Counted from the stretch's first letter, positions 8,279 through 17,205 are shown. The stretch: DNA of 36,125 bases from Caryophanales bacterium UBA3620 (GCA_002375205.1 DFLL01000011.1:1-36125), one strand, 5' to 3'. The notes: a model not told the origin generated them from the sequence alone. Translations and numbers: made by a program.

Positions 8279-8568
8279 TGGAAGAAAGAGACTATTTAAT
8301 TATTCTATATGATTTTTATTCGGGTCTTTTAACGGATAAACAAAGAGAATATTTTGAAGATTATTATTTTAATAATTTATCACTAGGAGAGATTAGTGAA
8401 AATACTCTTCTTAGTAGAAATGCTATTCATAAAAATATTAAGAATGTTTGTGATAGATTATATTTTTATGAAGAAAAGTTAGGATTATATAAAAAGAGAG
8501 AAGAATTATATAATGTTATTAGTAATTTAAATGATGATATTAAAGAAAAAATAGAAAAGATATATTAG
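8275..8568 (+). CDS. ylxM: YlxM/p13 family helix-turn-helix protein (UPF0122)
   Basis: YlxM is a small SRP-pathway-linked protein, normally encoded with ffh, that resembles sigma region 4. The 97-residue protein has the family signature LYDFYSGLLTDKQREYFEDY followed by LSLGEISENTLLSRNAIHKN, the helix-turn-helix. It overlaps the preceding gene by ATGA. In most Firmicutes ffh follows; here the next genes are a 49-residue membrane protein and an AAA module, and ffh is absent from the window. Confidence 0.92.
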   Translation: MMEERDYLIILYDFYSGLLTDKQREYFEDYYFNNLSLGEISENTLLSRNAIHKNIKNVCDRLYFYEEKLGLYKKREELYNVISNLNDDIKEKIEKIY

Positions 8569-8577
8569 GGTGATATC

Positions 8578-8727
8578 ATGACTAAAAAAGATAGTGAAAA
8601 AAAATATGTAATGAAGTATGATTATAAAAAAAGAACTAGTGGTGGTATTATTGATGCCTTGTTTTTTGGAGCTATTATAATTATTATTGCTACTTTTATT
8701 TTTCTTTTTTTGATGGGAGGAATATAA
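8578..8727 (+). CDS. 49-residue single-pass membrane protein
   Basis: A short reading frame begins at ATG 8578 after AGGGTGAT and encodes a charged, lysine-rich 21-residue head followed by one hydrophobic helix (about 23-47, GGIIDALFFGAIIIIIATFI). It fills the gap between ylxM and the AAA gene almost exactly, and its last codons (ATGGGAGGAATA) supply the ribosome-binding site of the AAA gene one nucleotide downstream. That tight fit supports it as a real gene. No known family is recognised. Confidence 0.65.
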   Translation: MTKKDSEKKYVMKYDYKKRTSGGIIDALFFGAIIIIIATFIFLFLMGGI

Positions 8728-8728
8728 A

Positions 8729-9622
8729 ATGGATTCGATACTAGATAGATTTGCAGATAATTTAACAGAAGTAGAATATATAACTAATCCGGCGATAGCT
8801 AGAGATGATGAAATTAAGAAATTGATATTAGTACTTCTTACTCCAGAAAAGAGTGCGGTACTTGTTGGTAAACCTGGTATAGGTAAAACGGCGATTGTGG
8901 AAGGACTAGCGTACAGAATGCAGAGGAATGAAGTACCTGATGCTTTAAAGGGTTATACAATATATAGGGTTAATACGACAGCTTTAATTAATTCTAATGG
9001 AGAAGAAAATAGGGTATTAAAATTAGTAGAAGAATTAAAAACAAGAGAAAAAGTTATTTTATTTATAGATGAAATACATACTTTAATTGGCACTGATGCA
9101 CAAGGCGCATTAGATCTTGCTAACATGTTTAAAGAAGGATTAAGTAGAGGTTCTATTAAAATGATAGGGGCTACGACTACATATGAGTATGAAAGATATA
9201 TTATGAGGGATAAGGCTTTTCTTAGAAGATTTGAAAAGGTAGATGTTGAAGAGCCTACGGAAGAGATGACAGTAGAGATTCTTCTTAGAACCCTTCCTAA
9301 ATTAGAAAAAACGACGGGAGTAATACTACCTTATACAGATTTTATTAAAGAAAAGATTATGAAATTTATTGTTAATATGACTACTGAGTTTAAAAGGGTA
9401 TATGAAATATCTTCGAGTTATCCAGATATTGCTTTAGTAATACTTAGACAATGTTTTTCTAATGCAATATATGAAAATAGACAAACAATTAATTTTAAAA
9501 ATATATATGATGCTATTAGGACTACTAAAGCAGTATATCCTGATGTTATAGTTAAAGAACTAGTTAGTTTTAAAGAAATATTTAAAGATGAACTTAGGAT
9601 AGAGAATACGATTCTTGACTAA
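8729..9622 (+). CDS. Solitary Clp-type (D1-like) AAA+ ATPase module
   Basis: The 297-residue protein matches the first AAA+ module of ClpA/ClpB/ClpC: ITNPAIARDDEIKKL, Walker A GKPGIGKT (47-54), Walker B LFIDEIH (111-117), sensor GATT (147-150) and the arginine-finger segment FLRRFE. It lacks the N-terminal repeat domain, the coiled-coil middle domain and the second AAA ring of true Clp unfoldases. The C-terminal part (about 185-297) looks like the small helical subdomain plus an extra tail. It follows a tiny membrane protein by 1 nt. A role as an energy-driven remodelling factor is inferred only from the fold. Confidence 0.85.
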   Translation: MDSILDRFADNLTEVEYITNPAIARDDEIKKLILVLLTPEKSAVLVGKPGIGKTAIVEGLAYRMQRNEVPDALKGYTIYRVNTTALINSNGEENRVLKLVEELKTREKVILFIDEIHTLIGTDAQGALDLANMFKEGLSRGSIKMIGATTTYEYERYIMRDKAFLRRFEKVDVEEPTEEMTVEILLRTLPKLEKTTGVILPYTDFIKEKIMKFIVNMTTEFKRVYEISSSYPDIALVILRQCFSNAIYENRQTINFKNIYDAIRTTKAVYPDVIVKELVSFKEIFKDELRIENTILD

Positions 9623-9719
9623 GAAATAATGAAAGTGTGAAAGGTACTGGTTATTAATTTATAGTGTTATAAATTTTAGGATAATAGCACAATAAAATGC
9701 GGAAATGATGCACAGATGG

Positions 9720-9747
9720 GATAAATAGTAATTCTGTTTATCTTTTT
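9720..9747 (+). terminator. Terminator of the ftsY-AAA cluster
   Basis: A 9-bp stem with one G-U pair (9720-9728 with 9734-9742), 5-nt loop, then TTTTT. It lies 97 bp after the AAA stop codon. Confidence 0.75.
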
Positions 9748-9749
9748 CA

Positions 9750-9778
9750 TTTACTTCATTTAAATTATTTGGTATAAT
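9750..9778 (+). promoter_or_regulatory. Promoter of the kinase-alaS operon
   Basis: TTTACT (9750-9755), 17 bp, perfect TATAAT (9773-9778), 26 bp before the start codon. No T-box elements are visible upstream of alaS. Confidence 0.75.
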
Positions 9779-9804
9779 TAAGAAGAAATATGGAGGAGAT
9801 GTAG

Positions 9805-10365
9805 ATGGAAGTTAAATATAGAAATCCTAAGATTTATTTACTTAGTGGAAAGGCTAGACATGGTAAGGATACTGCTGCAGGATTTTTGAAGAAGTTTTAT
9901 GAAGATGATGGTAAGAAAGTTATTTTTTCAAGAGCTGGTAAATATATTAAATTTTATGCTATGGAGATGACTGATTGGGATGGCACAGAGGAGACTAAAC
10001 CTAGAGAACTATTACAGAAACTTGGTACGGATGTTATTAGAGAGAAACTTGATAAGGCGGAAATGTTTATACAAAGACAATTAGATGATATAGAGATATA
10101 TTCTTATTTTTATGATGCTATTATTGTACCGGATATTAGACTTCCTAGAGAAATAGAAAGTGTTAAAGAAAGATTTGATAATGTAGTTGTTATTAAGATA
10201 AATAGAATCAATTTTGAAACAGAACTTACTGACTCTCAGCAGAAACATAAAACGGAAACTGCTATGGATAATTTTAATGATTATGATTATGTTGTTACTA
10301 ATGATACTTTAGAGCAATATGAAAAAGATATTTATGATATATATAAGAAGGAGGAAAATTTATGA
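9805..10365 (+). CDS. P-loop kinase resembling deoxynucleotide monophosphate kinases
   Basis: A 186-residue protein with a P-loop in the form GKARHGKDTAA (15-25), a lid-like LLQKLGTDVIREKL segment, IIVPDIRLPREIE (the Asp-Arg pair seen in phage-type dNMP kinases) and a C-terminal HKTETAMD, which resembles the HxSE..LD pattern of that family. The fold suggests phosphoryl transfer to a nucleotide or small molecule; the substrate is unknown. AGGAGATG precedes the ATG. Its stop overlaps the alaS start (ATGA at 10362), so the two are translationally coupled. Confidence 0.75.
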   Translation: MEVKYRNPKIYLLSGKARHGKDTAAGFLKKFYEDDGKKVIFSRAGKYIKFYAMEMTDWDGTEETKPRELLQKLGTDVIREKLDKAEMFIQRQLDDIEIYSYFYDAIIVPDIRLPREIESVKERFDNVVVIKINRINFETELTDSQQKHKTETAMDNFNDYDYVVTNDTLEQYEKDIYDIYKKEENL

Positions 10366-13055
10366 AGAAATTAACGGGTAATGAAATTATTAGAATGTAT
10401 TTGGATTTCTTTTGTGAAAGAGGTCATACGGAGGTAGAATCCGCTAGTTTAATACCAGTTAATGATCCAACAGTATTATGGATTAATGCTGGTGTTACTC
10501 CTTTAAAGAAATATTTTGATGGTAGTGTTGTTCCTTCTAATAGAAGACTTACTAGTTGTCAAAAGTGTATTAGAACGGGTGATATTGAATCGGTTGGTAA
10601 GACTGCTAGACATCATACTTTCTTTCAGATGTTAGGTAATTTTAGTATTGGCGATTATTTTAGAAATGAAGCTATTACTTGGGCGTATGAACTACTTACT
10701 AGTCCTAAATATTTTGATATGGATAAGAATAAATTATATGTTACTGTATATACAAATGATGATGATACTTATAATTTATGGGTTAAACTTGGTATTGATC
10801 CTAGTCATATTATTAGATTAGATGGTAATTTCTGGGAAATTGGACCTGGACCATCGGGACCTGATACAGAGATATTCTTTGATAGAGGAGAAAAATATGA
10901 TCCTGAAGGTAAAGGCATTAGTATGCTTCAAAATGAAGAGGAAAATGATAGATATATAGAGATATGGAATAATGTGCTTAGTCAGTATAATGCTACAGAA
11001 GGACTACCTAGAAATGAATATCCAGAACTTCCTAGTAAGAATATTGATACGGGTATGGGGGTTGAAAGAATGGCTTGTATTATGCAAGAGACAGAGACTA
11101 ATTATGAGACGGATTTATTTATGCCAATAATTAGAAGTATTGAAGAACTTAGCGACATACCATATACGGGCCAAATGGAATTTAAAGTAATTGCAGATCA
11201 TATACGTAGTCTTACTTTTGCTATTTCTGATGGGGCTATATTTGAGAATGTTGGTAGAGGTTATGTTCTTAGAAGACTTCTTCGTAGAGCTGAAAGAATG
11301 GGAAGAAAACTTGGTATTAATAGAGATTTTTTATCTGATTTAGTAACTGTGGTAGTAGATTCTTATAAAGAAACTTATCCTGAATTAGTAGGTAATGAAA
11401 AAAGAATTAAAGAACTTATAGAGAAAGAAGAATTATTATTTCAAAAGACCCTTCTTTCTGGTGAAAAGAGATTAGAAGAACTATTTAATAGTGATAATAA
11501 AGTAATTAGTGGGAAAGATGCTTTTAAATTATATGATACTTATGGTTATCCGATAGAACTTACTATGGAAGCTGCTGAAGAAAAGGGCTTTACTGTTGAT
11601 TTAGATGAGTTTAAAGCTTATATGAATGCGCAAAAAGAACTTGCTAGAAGTAGTAGAAAAGAAGAGGCTAGTATGAATCTTCAGAATGATTTACTTATTA
11701 ATTATAAGAAAGAAAGTACTTTTGTTGGATATGAAAAACTTGGACTTGAAACAGAAGTTATGGATATTATGAAAGATAATCAGTTTGTGGATACTTGTAG
11801 TGATGATTGTTATATTTTCTTAAAAGAAAATCCATTTTATGCGGAAAGTGGTGGACAAGTATCTGACTCTGGTTATTTAAAGAATGATAATTGTAAATTA
11901 GAAGTATTAGATGTTATTAAGGCTCCTAATGGACAACATATGCTTTATGTTAAAGTTCTTAATGGTACTGTTAATAAAGGAGATAAGATACTTACTCATG
12001 TATCTAAAGATAAGAGAGTAGCTATTATGAAGAATCATTCTTCAGTTCATTTACTTCAAAAGAGTTTACAAGAACTTCTTGGTAATAATGTTCATCAAGC
12101 TGGTTCTAAAGTAGATGAAAATGAACTTAGATTTGATTTTAATTATCATGGTAGATTATCTGATGAACTTATTGTTAAGGTAGAAGACTTAGTTAATGGT
12201 AGAATTAAGGCTGGATATGATACTATAATAGAATATATGGGAATAGAAGAGGCTAAAAAGAAAGGTGCTATGGCATTATTCTCTGATAAATATGGTGATG
12301 TTGTTAGAGTAGTTACGATGGGTGATTCTATTGAATTATGTGCTGGTACGCATGTTAATAATACTAAAGAGATTGGTAAATTTGCTATTGCTAGTATAGA
12401 GAATAAGGGTGCTGATACTTTTAGAGTAACTGCTGCTAGTGATAAGAATATTGGTAATGTATTAGGTAAAGAAATATCTAGACAAAATGATATGATGATA
12501 AAATTATTAGATAAAGCCAAAAGAATTGTTACTGAAGCTAAGAAATTAGATATTGATTTAGTATTTGATTTTGATATTAAGAAAGATACTCCTACTAGTT
12601 ATAGAGATATTGTTAATAATAAGAATGAACTTGATAGTCTTGGTATAGCTATTAAAAACTTAGAGAAAGAATTTACTGAGAAGAGAAATAAGAAGGCTGT
12701 CAGTGATTTATCTAGTTTTATGAAGATTATGGAAGATATTAATGGTATTAAGACAATTATTAGTATTACTAATGGTTATGATATTAATACTTTAAAACAA
12801 ATTGTATCACATTTAAGTAATCAAATAGAGAATAATTTAATTGTTCTTGCTAATATAAATGAAGATAAGAGTGTTAACTTTATTGCTAAAAGTAATTCTG
12901 AAAAGGTTGATTGTTCTTCGATTATTAAGAGTTTAGCTAGCACTACTAATGGTAATGGAGGAGGCTCTAAGGTGTTTGGCCAAGGAGGAGGAACTGATTC
13001 AACGAACATTGGTAAAGCTCTTAAGAGTATTAAAGAAGAACTTAAGAATATGTAA
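10362..13055 (+). CDS. alaS: Alanyl-tRNA synthetase
   Basis: Charges tRNA-Ala and edits mischarged Ser/Gly. The 897-residue protein contains the class II catalytic core (FFxxxGHTEVESASLIPVNDPT, CQKCIRTGDIESVG, ARHHTFFQMLGNFSIGDYF), the editing domain with zinc ligands NHSSVHLL and CAGTHVNNT, and a C-terminal C-Ala domain ending GNGGGSKVFGQGGG. This is the full domain set and normal length. AAGGAGG lies before the ATG. It is the second gene of an operon with the dNMP-kinase-like gene and closes with a strong terminator. Confidence 0.98.
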   Translation: MKKLTGNEIIRMYLDFFCERGHTEVESASLIPVNDPTVLWINAGVTPLKKYFDGSVVPSNRRLTSCQKCIRTGDIESVGKTARHHTFFQMLGNFSIGDYFRNEAITWAYELLTSPKYFDMDKNKLYVTVYTNDDDTYNLWVKLGIDPSHIIRLDGNFWEIGPGPSGPDTEIFFDRGEKYDPEGKGISMLQNEEENDRYIEIWNNVLSQYNATEGLPRNEYPELPSKNIDTGMGVERMACIMQETETNYETDLFMPIIRSIEELSDIPYTGQMEFKVIADHIRSLTFAISDGAIFENVGRGYVLRRLLRRAERMGRKLGINRDFLSDLVTVVVDSYKETYPELVGNEKRIKELIEKEELLFQKTLLSGEKRLEELFNSDNKVISGKDAFKLYDTYGYPIELTMEAAEEKGFTVDLDEFKAYMNAQKELARSSRKEEASMNLQNDLLINYKKESTFVGYEKLGLETEVMDIMKDNQFVDTCSDDCYIFLKENPFYAESGGQVSDSGYLKNDNCKLEVLDVIKAPNGQHMLYVKVLNGTVNKGDKILTHVSKDKRVAIMKNHSSVHLLQKSLQELLGNNVHQAGSKVDENELRFDFNYHGRLSDELIVKVEDLVNGRIKAGYDTIIEYMGIEEAKKKGAMALFSDKYGDVVRVVTMGDSIELCAGTHVNNTKEIGKFAIASIENKGADTFRVTAASDKNIGNVLGKEISRQNDMMIKLLDKAKRIVTEAKKLDIDLVFDFDIKKDTPTSYRDIVNNKNELDSLGIAIKNLEKEFTEKRNKKAVSDLSSFMKIMEDINGIKTIISITNGYDINTLKQIVSHLSNQIENNLIVLANINEDKSVNFIAKSNSEKVDCSSIIKSLASTTNGNGGGSKVFGQGGGTDSTNIGKALKSIKEELKNM

Positions 13056-13058
13056 GAT

Positions 13059-13091
13059 AAAAGAGTGATTTGAATAAAAATCACTCTTTTT
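13059..13091 (+). terminator. alaS terminator
   Basis: A perfect 13-bp stem (13059-13071 with 13078-13090) with a 6-nt loop; the right arm ends in a T run. Confidence 0.85.
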
Positions 13092-13207
13092 GAAAATATT
13101 ATTAATTACCTGGAAAAAATATTATATAGAAAAAATAAAAATGTACTAGTAAAATTTTATTAAATATGTTAGTATAGGTATTACACTTAAAGGTAGGTTG
13201 ATGATGA

Positions 13208-14068
13208 ATGAAACAAAATAATTGGTATGATTATCCTCAAAAAATATATTTTTGGGATAAAGATGTAGATTATGCAATGTTTGTAGATGAAAATGGCATT
13301 AATAGTAATATTAATAATGTATTTAAAAGAATGATTAATAATGAGTCAATAAATGAAGATGATCGTTATTTTACTATAACTGGATGTATATTTACTAAAA
13401 ATAATTTTAAGAAAATAAATGAAGGAATTTGCAAGTTAAAAAATAAATATTGGGAAGATGGAATGTACTTTGATAGCAAAAATAGAAAAGAAAAATATGT
13501 ATGTTTTCATTCAAGGGATATTCGTAGGCACGATGGTGCATTTAACGATAAATTAATTAAGTATAATGAATTTATTAATGATTTGACAAAATTATTAGAG
13601 AAAATAGATTGCAAGGTAATATCGGTAAGTATTGATTTGTGGCAATATTTAAAAATGGGTTATTTGAGTGATGTATATGAGGTAGCATTTGATTTGTTAT
13701 TGGAAAGATATATGTATGTAATTGATAATAATAAAAATGGTATTGTAATGCTTGAGGCAAGAGGAAAGAAGGAGGATAAAAAATTACTTAAACATATTTG
13801 TGAGGTTATATTTAATAATGAAAGAAGTGGTATGATTTCGAATAAATTGAAATTAAAAATTGCAGGAGTGTTTTTTAATCCCAAGTGGGATAAAGAATAT
13901 AGTGCGACATTTATGGGAATTGAAATTGCTGATTTATTTAGTTATCCTATTCATCAGTTTGTAAAATACAAAAAGAAAAATCCTGCTTTTGATGTTTTAG
14001 AATCAAAAATAGAAGGATTTCCTAATTATTTGAATAAAGGAATAATTATATATCCTAAGAAAAAATAA
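13208..14068 (+). CDS. DUF3800 domain protein
   Basis: The 286-residue protein has the hallmarks of DUF3800, a family with an RNase H-like fold that is often found in accessory regions: an N-terminal acidic strand AMFVDENG (family FxDExG), a central FHSRDIRR, LEARGKKEDKKL and a C-terminal GIEIADLFSYPIHQF with the conserved Asp. Nuclease activity is suspected for the family but not settled. AGGTAGG at about 13191 serves the ATG. It stands alone between two terminators, which together with its family fits a laterally acquired single gene. Confidence 0.8.
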   Translation: MKQNNWYDYPQKIYFWDKDVDYAMFVDENGINSNINNVFKRMINNESINEDDRYFTITGCIFTKNNFKKINEGICKLKNKYWEDGMYFDSKNRKEKYVCFHSRDIRRHDGAFNDKLIKYNEFINDLTKLLEKIDCKVISVSIDLWQYLKMGYLSDVYEVAFDLLLERYMYVIDNNKNGIVMLEARGKKEDKKLLKHICEVIFNNERSGMISNKLKLKIAGVFFNPKWDKEYSATFMGIEIADLFSYPIHQFVKYKKKNPAFDVLESKIEGFPNYLNKGIIIYPKKK

Positions 14069-14089
14069 AAAACGGCATTGCCGTTTTTT
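14067..14089 (+). terminator. Terminator of the DUF3800 gene
   Basis: A 10-bp stem (14067-14076 with 14080-14089) with CGGC/GCCG at the top and an A/T base, 3-nt loop; it is symmetrical and could act in both directions. Confidence 0.8.
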
Positions 14090-14233
14090 ACCATACGCTA
14101 TACAACGTACCCCAAAGAGTTAAACTCCTTACAACATAATAATATCATTAAAAATATTATTTGTCAAATATATTATATCCATTTTTTATGATTATATGTA
14201 TATATAAAATATGTAAAGTATTATCTTTTTTCT

Positions 14234-14262
14234 ATTACAAATAGTATTATTTGTTATATAAT
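14234..14262 (+). promoter_or_regulatory. murE promoter
   Basis: ATTACA (14234-14239), 17 bp, TATAAT (14257-14262), 17 bp before the start codon. The rest of 14091-14233 holds no gene; a short palindrome (GAGTTAAACTC) is the only other feature seen. Confidence 0.55.
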
Positions 14263-14279
14263 ATAGGTAGAGGTGGATT

Positions 14280-15734
14280 ATGAAATTAGAAAAAATATTA
14301 GAAGGAATTGAATATGAATTAGTAAAAGGAAATATTGATATAGAAGTTAATAATATTTATTATGATTCTAGGAAAGTAGAAAAGGAAAGTTTATTTTACT
14401 GTATGAAGGGTACTACTGTTGATGGTCATGATTATATAGATAGTGCTATTGAAAAAGGTGCTAGTGTAATAGTAATATCTAAAGATGTTAATATAAATAG
14501 TGATGTTACTGTTATTAAAATAAAGGATACAAGAAGAATGTTATCAAAAATATCAATTAATTTCTTTGGTAATCCAATAAAAGAATTAACTAGTATAGCT
14601 ATTACTGGTACTAAGGGTAAGACAACGACGACATGGATGATTAAGAATATTCTTGAAGAAGATAATAAAAAAGTTGGAGTTATTGGTACGATGGGTGTAT
14701 TCTTTGGGGATAAGCATTATAGTACGGTTAATACGACTCCTGAGAGTTATGAGATTCAAAAATATTTAAGAGAAATGGTTGATAATGGTGTTAAATACTT
14801 AGTTATGGAAGTATCTAGTCAAGCTTTAAAAGTAGGTAGAGTAGATGGCCTAGTATTTGATTATGGAGTGTTTACTAATTTAACACAAGATCATATTGGA
14901 GAGAATGAACATCCTAATATGGAAGATTATATCTACTGTAAGAGTTTATTATTTAGACAGTGCAGACATGGTATATTTAATATAGATGATATTCATTATA
15001 ATGATATGATTAAAAATAGTACATGTGATATTTATACTTATGGTAAAAGTAGTGATGCTAACTTAGTTATTAGTAAAATGAGTTTACTTAGAGATAAGAA
15101 TTTTATTGGTATTGAACTTAATACTGATGGGTTAATAAAGGATAGTTTCTTAGTTAATACACCGGGAGAATTTTCAGCATATAATAGTGCTTGTGCTATT
15201 ATTACTACTCATTTACTTGGATGTAATACTGATAGTATGAAGAAAGCTTTAAAGAAAGTAGCTGTTAAAGGTAGAGTTGAAATAGTACCTGGTTTTGAAA
15301 ACTTTAGTGTTATTATTGATTATGCGCATAATGGTGTATCAATGGATAATATTCTTAGTACAATGAGAGAATATCATCCGAAGAGAATTGTTAGTTTGTT
15401 TGGATGTGGTGGTAATAGGAGTAAAGATAGAAGATATGATATGGGAGAGGTATCTGGTAATCTTGCTGATTTTACGATTGTTACTGAAGATAATTCAAGA
15501 TTTGAAGATGTAGAAGATATTATGAACGATATTGAAATTGGACTTAAGAAAACTAATGGTAAATATATTAAAATAGGAGATAGAAAAGAAGCTATTAAGT
15601 ATGCTCTTGATAATGCTCTAGAAGGGGATATTATATTATTATTAGGAAAAGGACATGAAACTTATCAAGAGAAGAATGGGGAAAGATACCATTATGATGA
15701 AAGAGAAATTATTAAAGAATTATTAGAAAAGTAA
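14280..15734 (+). CDS. murE: UDP-N-acetylmuramoyl-tripeptide synthetase
   Basis: Adds the third stem-peptide residue to UDP-MurNAc-L-Ala-D-Glu in the cytoplasm. The 484-residue protein has the Mur ligase ATP motif GTKGKTTTT (110-118), MEVSSQALKVGRVDGL, NLTQDHIGENEHPNMEDY with the carbamylated-lysine region, DYAHN and FGCGGNRSKDRRYDMG. The specificity loop reads EDNSRFED (around residue 405) instead of the usual DNPR of diaminopimelate enzymes. The arginine that contacts the DAP carboxylate is kept, so DAP is the more likely substrate, but the proline change leaves doubt. GAGGTGG precedes the ATG. Confidence 0.95.
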   Translation: MKLEKILEGIEYELVKGNIDIEVNNIYYDSRKVEKESLFYCMKGTTVDGHDYIDSAIEKGASVIVISKDVNINSDVTVIKIKDTRRMLSKISINFFGNPIKELTSIAITGTKGKTTTTWMIKNILEEDNKKVGVIGTMGVFFGDKHYSTVNTTPESYEIQKYLREMVDNGVKYLVMEVSSQALKVGRVDGLVFDYGVFTNLTQDHIGENEHPNMEDYIYCKSLLFRQCRHGIFNIDDIHYNDMIKNSTCDIYTYGKSSDANLVISKMSLLRDKNFIGIELNTDGLIKDSFLVNTPGEFSAYNSACAIITTHLLGCNTDSMKKALKKVAVKGRVEIVPGFENFSVIIDYAHNGVSMDNILSTMREYHPKRIVSLFGCGGNRSKDRRYDMGEVSGNLADFTIVTEDNSRFEDVEDIMNDIEIGLKKTNGKYIKIGDRKEAIKYALDNALEGDIILLLGKGHETYQEKNGERYHYDEREIIKELLEK

Positions 15735-15763
15735 TTTACATTTATGGTAAATAATGTTAATAT
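15735..15763 (+). promoter_or_regulatory. Possible promoter of the DUF1015 gene
   Basis: TTTACA (15735-15740), 17 bp, TAATAT (15758-15763), immediately after murE; the gene may also be read from murE. Confidence 0.4.
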
Positions 15764-15786
15764 AAATAAAAGAAAAGGAGGGTATT

Positions 15787-17046
15787 ATGATACCATTTAA
15801 GAAAGCAAATATATTATTACCTAAAAAGGGTACTGATATGACAAAGTGGTCTGTTGTTGCATGTGACCAATATACTAGTGAACCTGAATATTGGAAGGAA
15901 GTTGAAGAAATAGTAGGAGAAGAACCTTCAACTCTTAGAATTACGCTTCCAGAAATATATTTAGAGGAAAGTGATGTAGAGGAAAGAATATCTAAGATTA
16001 ATAATACAATGAAAGAATACTTAGATAATGATTTATTTGATGAGTATAAAGACTCTATGATTTATTTAGAGAGAAAACAAAGTGATGGTAGAGTAAGAGA
16101 GGGTCTTATTGGTATGGTAGACTTAGAAGATTACTCTTATGAAAAAGGCTCTCAAACTTTAATTAGAGCTACGGAAAAGACTGTAATTGAAAGAATTCCA
16201 CCTAGACTTAAAGTAAGGGAAAATGCATTATTAGAACTTCCTCATATTATGATTTTAATTGATGATGAAAAGAAAGAAATTATAGAAAGTTTAAAGAATA
16301 AAGTAACAGAAGAAGATAAAGTATATGACTTTGATTTAATGGAAAATGGTGGACATATTAGAGGTTATAAACTTAGTAATGAAGTTATGAATGAAGTAGA
16401 AGAAGGATTAGAAAGATTAGCAGATAAAACTTCTTTTGAAGAAAGATATGATGTAACTGGTAAGGGAGTACTTCTATTTGCTATGGGTGATGGTAATCAT
16501 TCACTAGCTACGGCGAAAGCTAATTATGAGAATTTAAAGAAGATATTACCAGAGGAAGAATATTTAAATCATCCTTCTAGATATGCTCTAGTAGAACTTG
16601 TTAATTTACATAGTGATGCTTTAGAGTTTGAACCAATACATAGAGTTATCTTTGATACTGTTGTTAATAATTTAATAGAAGAATTATATAAATACTATGA
16701 TATTAATGAAGATGGTAATGGAGAATATTTTGAACTTGTTACTAAAGATATGGATAAGAAACTATATATTAGTAATCCTAAATCTAATATTTCAGTAGGT
16801 TCTATTCAAATATTCTTAGATGAATATTTAAAAGATCATAAAGGTAAGATAGATTATATTCATGGAGATGAAACAACAAGAGGTATGGGAAGAGAAGAAG
16901 GTAATGTTGGCATTCTATTTAATGTTATGAAAAAAGAAGAATTATTTAAAACAGTAATACTAGATGGTGCTTTACCTAGAAAAACTTTCTCTATGGGACA
17001 CTCTTATGATAAGAGATTCTATTTAGAAGCTAGAAAGATTAAATAA
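15787..17046 (+). CDS. DUF1015 family protein
   Basis: The 419-residue protein is a full-length DUF1015 member (PF06245). It opens IPFKKANILLPK, has VACDQYTSEPEYW, IERIPPRLKVRENA and the strongest family signature LLFAMGDGNHSLATAKA (about 230-246), followed by HPSRYALVELVNLH. The C-terminal half contains HGDETTRGMGREEGNVGILF. The family is widespread and cytoplasmic, but its biochemical role is not established to my knowledge. AAAGGAGGG sets the ATG. It sits 52 nt after murE and ends in a terminator. Confidence 0.9.
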   Translation: MIPFKKANILLPKKGTDMTKWSVVACDQYTSEPEYWKEVEEIVGEEPSTLRITLPEIYLEESDVEERISKINNTMKEYLDNDLFDEYKDSMIYLERKQSDGRVREGLIGMVDLEDYSYEKGSQTLIRATEKTVIERIPPRLKVRENALLELPHIMILIDDEKKEIIESLKNKVTEEDKVYDFDLMENGGHIRGYKLSNEVMNEVEEGLERLADKTSFEERYDVTGKGVLLFAMGDGNHSLATAKANYENLKKILPEEEYLNHPSRYALVELVNLHSDALEFEPIHRVIFDTVVNNLIEELYKYYDINEDGNGEYFELVTKDMDKKLYISNPKSNISVGSIQIFLDEYLKDHKGKIDYIHGDETTRGMGREEGNVGILFNVMKKEELFKTVILDGALPRKTFSMGHSYDKRFYLEARKIK

Positions 17047-17053
17047 TAAAATT

Positions 17054-17076
17054 CAAGGTTAATACCTTGTTTTTTT
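17054..17076 (+). terminator. Terminator of the DUF1015 gene
   Basis: CAAGGT (17054-17059) pairs with ACCTTG (17064-17069) across a TAAT loop, followed by a run of seven T. Confidence 0.75.
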
Positions 17077-17146
17077 AATTTTATTAGATAAAAAGATGAA
17101 ATCGATATAAAGCTTTATTTCATAGTGCTTTCTTTAGATTATGTAA

Positions 17147-17179
17147 AAATATCTTGGTAATAATCTTACCAAGATATTT
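17147..17179. repeat. Perfect 14-bp inverted repeat overlapping a -35 box
   Basis: Left arm 17147-17160 and right arm 17166-17179 are exact complements around a 5-nt loop, with TCTTGGTAA at the core. No clear T tail follows on the plus strand. The right arm runs into the TTTACT -35 of the toxin promoter (17177-17182), so it could be an operator or a second terminator. Confidence 0.7.
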
Positions 17180-17205
17180 ACTTATATGTTCCTATTTAGT
17201 ATAAT
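17177..17205 (+). promoter_or_regulatory. Promoter of the small hydrophobic peptide gene
   Basis: TTTACT (17177-17182), 17 bp, perfect TATAAT (17200-17205). Expected start near 17212, giving a leader of about 68 nt before the ATG at 17280. Confidence 0.75.

Noticed and set aside
9623..9804. A T-box or other riboswitch controlling alaS
   Set aside because: No T-box sequence or specifier stem is visible, and the only terminator lies upstream of the alaS-operon promoter.
14091..14233. Possible attachment site or second promoter around GAGTTAAACTC
   Set aside because: The palindrome is short, there is no direct repeat partner and no integrase gene nearby.
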